A DNA stretch of 64,000 nucleotides from contig NZ_JAHCSH010000006.1 in assembly GCF_018474005.1 (NCBI RefSeq), forward strand, positions 248,001-312,000, written 5' to 3'. The position numbers were made by a program, and so were the translations under genes. The stretch comes from Curvibacter sp. CHRR-16 (lineage in GTDB: Bacteria; Pseudomonadota; Gammaproteobacteria; Burkholderiales; Burkholderiaceae_C). Of the stretch, positions 48,965 to 57,139 are shown in pieces (positions within the stretch are counted from its first letter, which is position 1; every line of letters starts with the position of its first letter). The notes under the pieces were generated by a model, which did no database searches, was not told where the DNA came from, and saw nothing but the letters and a program-made list of their open reading frames with translations.

Positions 48965-49479
48965 TGGCTCGCTCTGCAAACAAAACAGGCAGCGGCAAGG
49001 CCGGTGCTGCACGCTGGCTGCAGTGGCTACTGCTGTCGGCCGTGGTCATCGTGCTGGACCAGTTCACCAAAGTGCTGATTCTGGGCTACTACCAGCTGGG
49101 GGGCAGCACGCGGGTGACGGACTTTTTCAACGTGGTGCGGGTGCACAACCACGGCGCGGCGTTCTCCATGCTGGCCGACCAAAGTGGCTGGCAGCGCTGG
49201 TTCTTCACGGTGCTGGGCTTGGCCGCCGCCGGCCTTATCGTCTGGCTGTTGCGCGCCCATGCGGGCCAAAAGCTCTTTAGCGCGGCGCTGGCCTTGATTT
49301 TGGGTGGCGCGCTGGGCAACGTGATCGACCGCCTGCTGCACGGCTATGTGGTGGACTTTTTGGACTTCCACTGGCGTGGCATGCACTTCCCGGCTTTCAA
49401 CTTGGCCGACAGCGCCATCACGCTGGGGGCGATCTGCCTCATCGTCGATGAGTTGCTGCGGGTGCGAAAAAGCAAGTAG
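48964..49479 (+). CDS. lspA: Lipoprotein signal peptidase (signal peptidase II)
   Basis: A 171-residue inner-membrane aspartic protease with four hydrophobic helices that removes signal peptides from prolipoproteins. The catalytic Asp residues lie in [20 protein letters not shown] and [11 protein letters not shown]. The ATG shares one base with the ileS stop. A bidirectional terminator follows the gene, closing the operon. Confidence 0.95.
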   Translation: MARSANKTGSGKAGAARWLQWLLLSAVVIVLDQFTKVLILGYYQLGGSTRVTDFFNVVRVHNHGAAFSMLADQSGWQRWFFTVLGLAAAGLIVWLLRAHAGQKLFSAALALILGGALGNVIDRLLHGYVVDFLDFHWRGMHFPAFNLADSAITLGAICLIVDELLRVRKSK

Positions 49480-49506
49480 ACACGCGCAATCAGCGTGTTC
49501 TGGCAA

Positions 49507-49538
49507 TAAAAAAGGGCGTCTTGATGACGCCCTTTTTT
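49507..49538. terminator. Intrinsic terminator after lspA
   Basis: The stem GGGCGTC/GACGCCC with a TTGAT loop is flanked by A6 and T6, so it can act for lspA and for the convergent outer-membrane protein gene. Confidence 0.92.
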
Positions 49539-49566
49539 GCTGTTTTTTGCTGGTACTGGGCCAAGC

Positions 49567-50463
49567 TTAAAACAAGAAACCTGCCGACAAAATCTGCTCA
49601 CTCATCCAAATAGTTTGGTCGGCTGAGCCCTGATAAACCGGCACTTTACTCAGGCGACCGTAGGCGAACTTTTGCGTCAGCTCGGCATACCAGGTTTTGT
49701 AGAAGGTGTAGCGAAAGCCCACTTCCACACCGGCAGTCCAGCCGTTGAGCTGCCACCAGTCGTTGCTCTTAAAGCAGCAGATGTTCTCATTCTTTGGGCC
49801 CACTTCATTGCGGTTGCCCAAAATCACGTTGTCGGCATGGGGCAGCAAAATACCAGCCCCTACGCGACTGACCAACTGCAGCTCACCGGGCTGGTGCTGA
49901 GGACCATAAAGGTGGGTGAACCATACGGCGTTGAGCATGATGTGGTTCAAGCCATTGTGCAGCTCGTAGTCGAAATACTGGTCCGTCAGCACTTGGTCGC
50001 CACCCGTTAATGGCTGATTGTTTTGGGTACCACTCACCCGCGCCGTCTGGCCAATGGTGGTGTTGTACTTGGTGTGGTCAATGTTGAGCTCAATCGCAAA
50101 GGTTTTCTCTGCGTTCATGAACTTGCCGAGACGGGCGTTGTTCTGCGGGGTGGTGAAGTCCAAACTGAACAAGGATTTGATGGTGTCCCCAAAGTTGGCC
50201 GGAAAGTCTGTTGCTTGGGCTTGGTGCACCGTAAAGTCATTGCCCAAACCGGGTTGGGAAACGTGGATATCCGACGGTGCGTACTGCTGGCGGCTATAAC
50301 CCCACGAGAAGTACCAGTTGTCCTTGTCACCGTTTTGAATGGCTTTATCAAAGTTCACCTTGGGGCTGCTGGGTGCATCAGGGGCGGTTTGGGCCTGCGA
50401 CCAAGAAGGCAGGGACAGCGACACCAAGGCGGCCGCCAGCGTGCATACAAAACGGGTTTTCAT
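49567..50463 (-). CDS. Outer-membrane beta-barrel protein of unknown function
   Basis: A 298-residue protein with a Sec signal peptide (MKTRFVCTLAAALVSLSLPS, cleaved near AQA). It has many alternating hydrophobic strands ending in aromatic residues (NWYFSWGYSRQQYAP; GVEVGFRYTFYKTWYAELTQ) and finishes in a terminal Phe (LSAGFLF), the signature of BAM-assembled barrels. I do not recognise the family. An acidic mid-region (LTGGDQVLTDQYFDYELH) might form loops. The ATG lacks a visible Shine-Dalgarno, and a TTG five codons upstream is an alternative start. Confidence 0.65.
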   Translation of the reverse strand: MKTRFVCTLAAALVSLSLPSWSQAQTAPDAPSSPKVNFDKAIQNGDKDNWYFSWGYSRQQYAPSDIHVSQPGLGNDFTVHQAQATDFPANFGDTIKSLFSLDFTTPQNNARLGKFMNAEKTFAIELNIDHTKYNTTIGQTARVSGTQNNQPLTGGDQVLTDQYFDYELHNGLNHIMLNAVWFTHLYGPQHQPGELQLVSRVGAGILLPHADNVILGNRNEVGPKNENICCFKSNDWWQLNGWTAGVEVGFRYTFYKTWYAELTQKFAYGRLSKVPVYQGSADQTIWMSEQILSAGFLF

Positions 50464-50573
50464 GGGGAGAAGGAGCAAGTTCTGGCCGCTAGGGGCACCT
50501 ACAGCAGCCGAAAAGGTAAAGCGAGCATGATATTTTAACGCTCCCAGTCCTTCAAGCTGTACAGCACCATTTC

Positions 50574-51491
50574 ATGACCTCCAGCAAACTTTCCCCCAGC
50601 ACGGTAGCCTTGTTGATCATCCCGCCCCTGTTGTGGGCGGGCAATGCAGTGGTGGGCCGCTGGATTGCGCCGCAAATCTCGCCTCTGCTACTGAACCTGT
50701 TGCGCTGGGTGTTGGCAGGCATCATCGTGCTGCCGTGGGCGTGGCGGGTGCTGCGCCGTGGCAGTGCGTTGTGGCAAGACAAGTCGTGGTTCACGCGCCT
50801 GAGTTTGCTGAGCATTGGTGCCTATAACGCCTTGCTGTATTTGGCATTGCAAACCTCCAGCCCCATCAACGTGACCTTGGTGAGCAGCAGCATTCCATTG
50901 TGGATGTTGTTGCTGGGGTGGCTGTTTTTTGGTGCCCGCGTGCAGTGGCACCAACTGTGCGGTGGTTTGCTATCCATGGCCGGGGTACTGGTGGTACTGA
51001 GTCGCGGGGATTGGCAAGTGCTGCTGCACCTCAAATTGGTGGCAGGTGATGGCTTTGTGTTGGCCGCTGCGATTGCGTGGGCCATCTATAGCTGGATGTT
51101 GGCCAAACCCAGCGAGGCATCGCAACCAGTGCGCGCCCAGTGGGCCGACTTTCTGCTGGGCCAAATTGTCTTTGGACTTGGATGGTGTGCGCTCAGTGCG
51201 GGCGGCGAGTGGGCAATGGGCGCCAGCGTATGGCAGCCCAGTTGGGGGTTGTGGTTGGCGCTGGCCTACATCGCGGTGGGACCTGCTGTTCTGGCCTATG
51301 CCTTGTGGGGCTTGGGGGTGAAGCGGGCCGGCCCAGCTGCAGCCAGCTTGTTTATCAACCTCATGCCCTTGTTCACCGCTTTGCTCTCCCTGCTACTGCT
51401 GGGCGAACACCCACAGCTCTACCACGGCACCGCGTTTGTGCTGCTGGTGGCGGGCATTGTGCTGTCCTCGCTCCAATCCAGTCGCCCATGA
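50574..51491 (+). CDS. EamA/DMT-family transporter
   Basis: A 305-residue ten-helix exporter of the drug/metabolite transporter superfamily. It shows the family pattern LLWAGNAVVGRWIAP at the N-terminus and GPAVLAYALWGLGVKRAGP with FINLMPLFTALLSLLLLGE in the second half. The substrate is unknown. It is monocistronic and convergent with the first TRAP-type binding protein, whose stop is 20 bases away. Confidence 0.9.
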   Translation: MTSSKLSPSTVALLIIPPLLWAGNAVVGRWIAPQISPLLLNLLRWVLAGIIVLPWAWRVLRRGSALWQDKSWFTRLSLLSIGAYNALLYLALQTSSPINVTLVSSSIPLWMLLLGWLFFGARVQWHQLCGGLLSMAGVLVVLSRGDWQVLLHLKLVAGDGFVLAAAIAWAIYSWMLAKPSEASQPVRAQWADFLLGQIVFGLGWCALSAGGEWAMGASVWQPSWGLWLALAYIAVGPAVLAYALWGLGVKRAGPAAASLFINLMPLFTALLSLLLLGEHPQLYHGTAFVLLVAGIVLSSLQSSRP

Positions 51492-51511
51492 GCCGAGGGC
51501 GACCACGGGAC

Positions 51512-52471
51512 TCACTGTGTCAGCACCATAAAGACTTCGGTTTGGTAGTCGGACTTTTTCAGGTAGTCGTTGAACAGCGGGGCCAACCGTTTGTACAGCA
51601 CCGATGCATCGCCTGCTGGCGCGAATTGCGTGCCTTGCTTGGTGGCTGCTTGGCGGGCACTCTCAACTTTGGCCGTCCAGCGCTCGCGCATAAACAGTGC
51701 AGATTGGCGTCCAGCGTCCATCACTGCGGTTTGATCGGCAGGAGAGAGCTTGGCCCACGCTTGCTGGGACAGCGCCAAAACCTCGGGTGCTACCGTGTGG
51801 TTGGTGAGGTAGACGTACTTGGCCAGCTTCATATGCCCCGTGCTTTCGTACGATGGCAGGTTGTTTTCAGCGCAATCGATCTTGCCATCACGAAAAGCAT
51901 CGGCCACTTCCTTGAATGGAATCACCACCGGATCGCCCCCCAGTAGCTTGACCATGCTGATCGCCGTTTGGGACTGCTGCACACGGATGCGCTGCCCCAT
52001 CAAATCTTTGGGCACCCGCACAGGTTTCACGCAGTAAAAAGAGCGTGCTCCACCGTCGTACCACCCCAGCACGACAATCCCGGCTTTGCGCAACTTGTCT
52101 TCAATGCGCTTGCCCAAAGCACCATCCATATGCTGGAACATATGCTGCGAATCTCGGAACAAAAATGGCCGGGTCAGGACATTGACCTCGGGCACGATGT
52201 CGGCCATGGGAGCCAAGTTGAACTCGCCAGCGTCGACTTCCCTCGTCTTGAGCATTTGCACAGCCTTGGGCTGATCACCCAATACACCGTTGTTAAAGAG
52301 CTTGATGCGAACGCGGCCTTGGGTCTGGGCTTGCACCTTGCTGGCAAAATTCTCCAAAGCTTCGGTGACTGGATAGCCCTCGGGGTGGATGTTCCACACC
52401 TTCAACTCCACCTGCGCAATGGCTTGGGAGCAAACCATGCCGAGCAGGAGAGAGGCGATGAATTTCTGCAT
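51512..52471 (-). CDS. TRAP transporter solute-binding protein, DctP family (paralogue 1)
   Basis: A 319-residue periplasmic protein with a signal peptide (MQKFIASLLLGMVCSQAIAQ). It shows the DctP motifs GYPVTEALENFASKVQAQ, NNGVLGDQPKAVQMLK, the ligand-Arg region MGQRIRVQQS and NNLPSYESTGHMKLAKYVYL. DctP proteins bind carboxylates and deliver them to DctQ/DctM permeases, but no DctQ or DctM gene is present anywhere in this window. A close paralogue lies just upstream. A longer in-frame start has no signal peptide. A Shine-Dalgarno, GAGGTA, fits the chosen start. Confidence 0.9.
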   Translation of the reverse strand: MQKFIASLLLGMVCSQAIAQVELKVWNIHPEGYPVTEALENFASKVQAQTQGRVRIKLFNNGVLGDQPKAVQMLKTREVDAGEFNLAPMADIVPEVNVLTRPFLFRDSQHMFQHMDGALGKRIEDKLRKAGIVVLGWYDGGARSFYCVKPVRVPKDLMGQRIRVQQSQTAISMVKLLGGDPVVIPFKEVADAFRDGKIDCAENNLPSYESTGHMKLAKYVYLTNHTVAPEVLALSQQAWAKLSPADQTAVMDAGRQSALFMRERWTAKVESARQAATKQGTQFAPAGDASVLYKRLAPLFNDYLKKSDYQTEVFMVLTQ

Positions 52472-52568
52472 GCGAAGTACCTCTGGTACACAAAGCAGCA
52501 GTATCGCAAACCCCCACCTCCGCTCGGGTAAACCCGAGGGAAATTGTCGCTTAATTGTTACAAAACAA

Positions 52569-53531
52569 TTACTGCGACAGCACCATAAAGACCTCGGACT
52601 GGTAATCCGACTTTTGCAAATACTCGTTGAACAACGGCCCCAATCGCTTGAACAGCACAGAGGCATCCCCCATGGGCGCAAATTGCGAGCCTTGCTTGAG
52701 TGCGGCTTGGCGCGAGGTTTCCACCCGGGCATTCCAGCGCTCGCGCATGAAAAGCGCCGACTGACGGCCAGCCTCCATCACGGCCACTTGGTCTTGGGGG
52801 GAGAGTTTTTTCCATGAGGAGGCCGTGATAGCCAACACTTCGGGAGCGACGTTGTGGTTAGTCAGGTAGACATACTTGGCCAGCTTCATGTGCCCAGTCG
52901 ATTCGTAGGAAGGCATGTTGTTCTCGGCGCAATCAATCTTGTCATCCTTGAAGGCGTCGTACACATCCTTGAACGGCAGGACAACTGGCGTTCCCCCCAA
53001 CAACTCCACCATCTTGATAGCCGCCTTGGCTTGGCCGACGCGGATGCGCTGGCCCACCAAATCTTTGGGGGTTCGTACGGGTTTGACGCAATAAAAAGAG
53101 CGAGAACCACCGTCGTACCACCCCAAAACCACGTAACCGGCTTTGAGCAATTTTTCTTCTATCCGCTTGCCCAAAGCCCCATCGATATTGGAAAACATGT
53201 GCTTAGAGTCGCGAAACAGAAATGGGCGTGACAGCACATTGACTTCTGGCACAGCATCGGCCAAGGGGCCTATGCTGAATTCACCTGCATCCAACTCACC
53301 CGCTTTGAACATTTGGATGGCTTTAGGCTGATCACCCAAAACGGCGTTATTGAATAACTTGAACTTCACCCGGCCTTGCGTTTGGGTTTGCACACGGCCT
53401 GCGAAATTTTCCAATGCCTCGGTAACGGGATAGCCTTCGGGGTGAATATTCCACAGACGAAATTCCACCTGCGACCAAGCCTGAGAGCACCACAGCACCA
53501 GTGGCACCACACTCCACATTGTTTTTTTCAT
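52569..53531 (-). CDS. TRAP transporter solute-binding protein, DctP family (paralogue 2)
   Basis: A 320-residue paralogue of the gene downstream of it. Most positions are the same across the mature protein, including GYPVTEALENF, VGQRIRVGQA and NNMPSYESTGHMKLAKYVYL. The signal peptide differs (MKKTMWSVVPLVLWCSQAWS). The tandem arrangement suggests duplication followed by divergence in ligand range. No permease subunits accompany it, so it must use permeases encoded elsewhere or have a sensing role. Its start lies 34 bases from the EamA gene stop. Confidence 0.9.
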   Translation of the reverse strand: MKKTMWSVVPLVLWCSQAWSQVEFRLWNIHPEGYPVTEALENFAGRVQTQTQGRVKFKLFNNAVLGDQPKAIQMFKAGELDAGEFSIGPLADAVPEVNVLSRPFLFRDSKHMFSNIDGALGKRIEEKLLKAGYVVLGWYDGGSRSFYCVKPVRTPKDLVGQRIRVGQAKAAIKMVELLGGTPVVLPFKDVYDAFKDDKIDCAENNMPSYESTGHMKLAKYVYLTNHNVAPEVLAITASSWKKLSPQDQVAVMEAGRQSALFMRERWNARVETSRQAALKQGSQFAPMGDASVLFKRLGPLFNEYLQKSDYQSEVFMVLSQ

Positions 53532-53565
53532 GGGTGACGCAACATTCAATAGGGTTGCGGGGGCC

Positions 53566-54501
53566 TCAACCTTTGCGGCTAACCACAAACACCCCCAAGA
53601 GCACCAATGTAGTTCCAGCCAACACCCATGGGGTAAGCGCCTCTCCCAATAGCCAAGCGGACAAGAAAAGAGTAGACATGGGGCCGATCATGCCCATTTG
53701 CGCCGCCAAGCCCGCCCCCACACGCTCAATCGCTAGCATGACCAACAGCACGGGCAACACGGTGCACACGGTGGCATTGAGCACTGACAAACCCCATACG
53801 GCGCTGGGGATGGCGGCCAAGCTTCCCAATGGCCGCAAGAGTACAAACTGGAGCAAGCACAACAAGCACGCCACCGAGGTGGCCAAACCGGCCAAACGCA
53901 AAGATCCCAGTCGCTGTACCAGCTGTCCGCTGTAGCCAAGATACAACGCATAACTGATAGCGCTACCCAACACCAGCAGCATACCGAGCCACACGTTGTC
54001 ACCTTTGAACGACACTTCGTGTCCAAAAACCAAGACCACCCCAGCGTAACTGAGCGCCATCCCCACCCAAGCAGCGGGCGCGATGCGCCGCCCCCAGAAC
54101 AGCGCACCCAGCACCAATACGAGAGTGGGATTCAAGTACAAGACCAAGCGTTCCAAGGATGCCGAGATGAACTGCAAACCCGCAAAGTCCAAGAAACTGG
54201 CCAAGTAGTAGCCCGTAAACCCGAGCCATAACACCCCCAGCCAGTCTTTGCGTGTTAGCGCGGCCAGCACCTGCCCACGGCGGCGCGCCTGCCGATGCGC
54301 CCACCACACCAAGGCGGTAAAGCACGGTAAAGCGAACACCATGCGCAGCATGATGAGCGTCACCGCATCGACACCATGCTGGTAGGCCAACTTGACAATG
54401 ATGGCCTTGCCACTGAACGCAATAGCCCCCACAGCCGCCATCAGGATGCCAAGAGTCGTTCCGCTTGCTATATTTTTAGTAGCGGCTTGAGCAATACCCA
54501 T
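53566..54501 (-). CDS. EamA/DMT-family transporter with repeat-derived N-terminus
   Basis: A 311-residue ten-helix exporter (for example LGILMAAVGAIAFSGKAII; GVVLVFGHEVSFKGDNVW; the second half ends WLLGEALTPWVLAGTTLV). The first twelve residues (MGIAQAATKNIA) are encoded by copy 7 of the dispersed repeat, whose own ATG serves as the start. Read in the same way, copy 1 gives MQQAQAAIKTIA. A downstream Met near residue 20 (MAAVGAIAFSG) may be the ancestral start. It precedes the TRAP binding-protein pair and may be cotranscribed with it. Confidence 0.88.
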   Translation of the reverse strand: MGIAQAATKNIASGTTLGILMAAVGAIAFSGKAIIVKLAYQHGVDAVTLIMLRMVFALPCFTALVWWAHRQARRRGQVLAALTRKDWLGVLWLGFTGYYLASFLDFAGLQFISASLERLVLYLNPTLVLVLGALFWGRRIAPAAWVGMALSYAGVVLVFGHEVSFKGDNVWLGMLLVLGSAISYALYLGYSGQLVQRLGSLRLAGLATSVACLLCLLQFVLLRPLGSLAAIPSAVWGLSVLNATVCTVLPVLLVMLAIERVGAGLAAQMGMIGPMSTLFLSAWLLGEALTPWVLAGTTLVLLGVFVVSRKG

Positions 54502-54504
54502 AAG
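54463..54504 (-). repeat. Dispersed stem-loop repeat, copy 7 (supplies a start codon)
   Basis: On the minus strand this copy matches copy 1 through CTTATG, GCTCAAGC and the GCTAC-N7-ATAGC core. The ATG of the match is the start codon of the EamA gene. One arm base differs (GCTAC for GCTAT). Confidence 0.65.
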
Positions 54505-54506
54505 GC

Positions 54507-55397
54507 TTAGCGCTTATTTTTGGACATAAACCGCTGCACAACCGTCCAGACCAACACCAGCACGGCACCGCACACGACGCCCAAACCACCTTGAATCAGC
54601 CAACTCCAACTGCCCTCCAGCATGGCGTGGGGCAAACCAGGCAAACCATGGGCCAAGATGCCACCACCGACCAAGAACATGGCCGCCGTACCCACAACGG
54701 TGAGGCCCTTCATCAACACTGGAGCCGCATTGACCAAGCCTGCCCCGAAGCTGCGCACCCAAGCGGGGGCAGACTCACGGCGCATCAGCAGTAGCCCCAT
54801 GTCGTCGAGCTTGACGATGGCCGCCACCAAACCATACACCCCCACCGTCATCAGCATTGCAACACCAGAGAGCACCGCCAGCTGGGTTAGCCAATTGGAG
54901 TCCTGCACGGTGCCCAGCGTGATGGCAATGATTTCTGCCGACAAGATGAAGTCGGTACGGATCGCCCCTTTGACCTGCTCTTTCTCCAAAGCGCGCAGGT
55001 CAGCGGCAGGATCAGTGAGCGCAGCCATCAGAGTGCTGGCATGCTCATCATCCTCCTGTGCGGTGTGCAGCCAACGGTGCGCAACCTTTTCGAATCCTTC
55101 GAAACACAAAAAAGCGCCTCCCAGCATCAGCAAAGGCACAATGGCCTGAGGGAGTAAGGCGCTCAGCAGCAGCGCTAGGGGTACCAGCATGGCTTTGTTC
55201 CACAGAGAACCTTTACCAACCGCCCACACCACGGGCAACTCTCGCTCGGCGCGAATCCCGCTGAGCTGCTGCGCATTGAGCGCCAAGTCATCCCCCAAAA
55301 CACCTGCCGTTTTTTTGGCCGCCACCTTGGACAGCAATGCCACGTCATCCAAGATGGTGGCAATATCATCTAACAACACCAAAAGGCTAGCAGCCAT
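54507..55397 (-). CDS. DUF808-family inner-membrane protein (YedI-like)
   Basis: A 296-residue membrane protein matching the YedI/DUF808 group. It opens with [21 protein letters not shown], continues with [18 protein letters not shown] and ends in several hydrophobic helices ([37 protein letters not shown]). The function of this family is not established. The chosen ATG sits seven bases after AGGAG; an ATG two codons earlier is too close to that site. It lies directly upstream of the EamA gene, 5 bases apart, suggesting one operon. Confidence 0.82.
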   Translation of the reverse strand: MAASLLVLLDDIATILDDVALLSKVAAKKTAGVLGDDLALNAQQLSGIRAERELPVVWAVGKGSLWNKAMLVPLALLLSALLPQAIVPLLMLGGAFLCFEGFEKVAHRWLHTAQEDDEHASTLMAALTDPAADLRALEKEQVKGAIRTDFILSAEIIAITLGTVQDSNWLTQLAVLSGVAMLMTVGVYGLVAAIVKLDDMGLLLMRRESAPAWVRSFGAGLVNAAPVLMKGLTVVGTAAMFLVGGGILAHGLPGLPHAMLEGSWSWLIQGGLGVVCGAVLVLVWTVVQRFMSKNKR

Positions 55398-55475
55398 ACA
55401 CATTCTCCTTGTCAAAGGGCATTGTCGCAGCCCCCGCGCAAACCCCAGTGGATTGGGCCTAATGCTTGCTACAGA

Positions 55476-56066
55476 ATGGACATGACTAGCATGCAGCACA
55501 GCGACCTGCCGACCATTTTGGACATTGAAGCTTCTGGTTTGGGTAAAGGCAGTTATCCGATAGAGGTGGGATACGTACTGCCCAATGGCAGCGCCTATTG
55601 CACCCTGATAGCACCGCAACCCGAATGGACACAATGGGACAAACAAGCTGCTGGACTGCATGGCATAGGCCGTGAACAAATTGAGCGCTGCGGAAAACCG
55701 GTGCAGGAAGTGGCCCAACACCTCAACACCGTACTGGCAGGACAAACCGTGTACACCGATGCATGGGCCAATGATTACAGCTGGCTCAATGCCTTGTTTG
55801 AAGCGGCCAATGCCCAACCCCGGTTCAAACTGGAGAGCCTGCGCTCACTGCTCACGGAAGAGCAAGCCGCTGTATGGCACAGCATCAAAGAACAAGTGCA
55901 ACACGAGACTGCACTGGTACGACACCGGGCCAGCACCGACGCCAAGCTGTTGCAACTGACGCTGCAACGCCTGCGCCGACAAGCCCCTATAACGAGGAGA
56001 CAACATGGCGATGACCTTGCATATGGAGTTGGGTTACGAATTGACCGTGCGCGCGCCAGCGGATGA
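55476..56066 (+). CDS. DEDDh-type 3'-5' exonuclease-like protein
   Basis: A protein of about 196 residues with the RNase T/DnaQ exonuclease core. The first acidic pair is in [20 protein letters not shown], the middle Asp in [16 protein letters not shown], and the H-x4-D motif is HRASTD. Such enzymes trim RNA or DNA 3' ends. The start (MDMTSMQHS, possibly MTSMQHS) is not firmly set. The 3' end overlaps the next gene by 62 bases in another frame, so the C-terminal tail may be dispensable. Confidence 0.72.
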   Translation: MDMTSMQHSDLPTILDIEASGLGKGSYPIEVGYVLPNGSAYCTLIAPQPEWTQWDKQAAGLHGIGREQIERCGKPVQEVAQHLNTVLAGQTVYTDAWANDYSWLNALFEAANAQPRFKLESLRSLLTEEQAAVWHSIKEQVQHETALVRHRASTDAKLLQLTLQRLRRQAPITRRQHGDDLAYGVGLRIDRARASG

Positions 56067-56475
56067 AGTATTCCAAGTCTTGGCCGATGTGCCCGCCAGC
56101 GCCAGCCTGTTTCCACGCTTGCACCAACTGGAAGACTTGGGCAATAACCGCTACCGCTGGGTGTTAGAGCGCATAGGCATTGCCTCAGCAAGCCTGCAGC
56201 CTGTGTATGCCAGCACCTACCACGCCGACCCCGACAAAGGCACCGTGCACTGGACGCCCATTGCAGGAGAAGGCAACGCCTTGGTGTCAGGTACTTGGAC
56301 GGTCAGTCCCAAAGGCACTGGCACGCAACTGGAGCTGGACTTGGAAGGGGATTTCACGCTGCCCTTTCCGAGCCTCATGAAAAATGTGATCGGCCCCATT
56401 TCTGAGGCCGAATTTGAAAAGCAAATCGAACAGTACATCGCCAACCTTGCGCAACGCTTTGGCGGCGAAGCCTGA
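56005..56475 (+). CDS. SRPBCC/START-like domain protein
   Basis: A 156-residue helix-grip-fold protein. Its sequence resembles the polyketide-cyclase/SRPBCC group ([54 protein letters not shown]). These proteins bind hydrophobic small molecules, and the ligand is unknown. The start has a good GAGGAG site and lies inside the preceding exonuclease gene, which suggests coupled translation. Confidence 0.8.
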   Translation: MAMTLHMELGYELTVRAPADEVFQVLADVPASASLFPRLHQLEDLGNNRYRWVLERIGIASASLQPVYASTYHADPDKGTVHWTPIAGEGNALVSGTWTVSPKGTGTQLELDLEGDFTLPFPSLMKNVIGPISEAEFEKQIEQYIANLAQRFGGEA

Positions 56476-56493
56476 TCGACTTGCGCAGGACGA

Positions 56494-57021
56494 TTAGCTC
56501 AGCGAACGCTTGAGGCGGATTTCTTCGATCTTGCTCAAACCCACGGCCACGGTTTTGGCCGAGTTGAGTTCGCGCTTAAAACCAGCCAGCTCAAAAAAGC
56601 GCAGGGCACGTTCATTGCCCAAAGGAACCCACACGCTGACGTTGGAGCAGCCTTCGTCTTGCAGGCCTTCACGGGCTGCATCCCACAAAGACAGACCAAC
56701 GCCACGGTCCCAATGGCTGGGGTTGACGTAGAGCGCCCACACCTCGCCCATGGTGGGTGGGGTGCCTTTGTCGCGTGAACGGTCAAACCCCACAAAGCCG
56801 ACGATCTTGTCATCGTCAATGGCCACTTGCACTTGGGGTTCGGCGTACTCAATGGCCTCACGCCAGTAAGCTTGGCGCTTTTCCAGTGGCATCACGGGCA
56901 GGGGCGCATCCCCCAGCATGGTTTTATAGGCTTCGCGGATGGTTTGGTTTTGCAATTCGGCGATGGCTTTGGCATCGCGCAGGGTAGCGGGTCGAACCTT
57001 ATAGCTGGTCGTACTTGTCAT
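56494..57021 (-). CDS. GNAT-family N-acetyltransferase
   Basis: A 175-residue acetyl-CoA-dependent transferase. It has beta-strands around VRPATLRDAKAIAELQNQ, the acetyl-CoA region VGFVGFDRSRDKG, EVWALYVNPSHWDRGVGLS (the GNAT R/QxxGxG/A-like loop is GVGLS) and NVSVWVPLGNERALRFFEL. Such enzymes acetylate amines, amino acids or small molecules. It is monocistronic and divergent from the 5'-nucleotidase gene. Confidence 0.88.
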   Translation of the reverse strand: MTSTTSYKVRPATLRDAKAIAELQNQTIREAYKTMLGDAPLPVMPLEKRQAYWREAIEYAEPQVQVAIDDDKIVGFVGFDRSRDKGTPPTMGEVWALYVNPSHWDRGVGLSLWDAAREGLQDEGCSNVSVWVPLGNERALRFFELAGFKRELNSAKTVAVGLSKIEEIRLKRSLS

Positions 57022-57139
57022 GTTGCAACTGAAACGAAACGGGGGTCAGAAATTTCGGAAAAAGACAGCGATTGTCGCAGTTTTCTAAAACACTCTGCTA
57101 GCCCCCTGCGCAAGGGGGTAAGTTTGATATAACCCGAGT

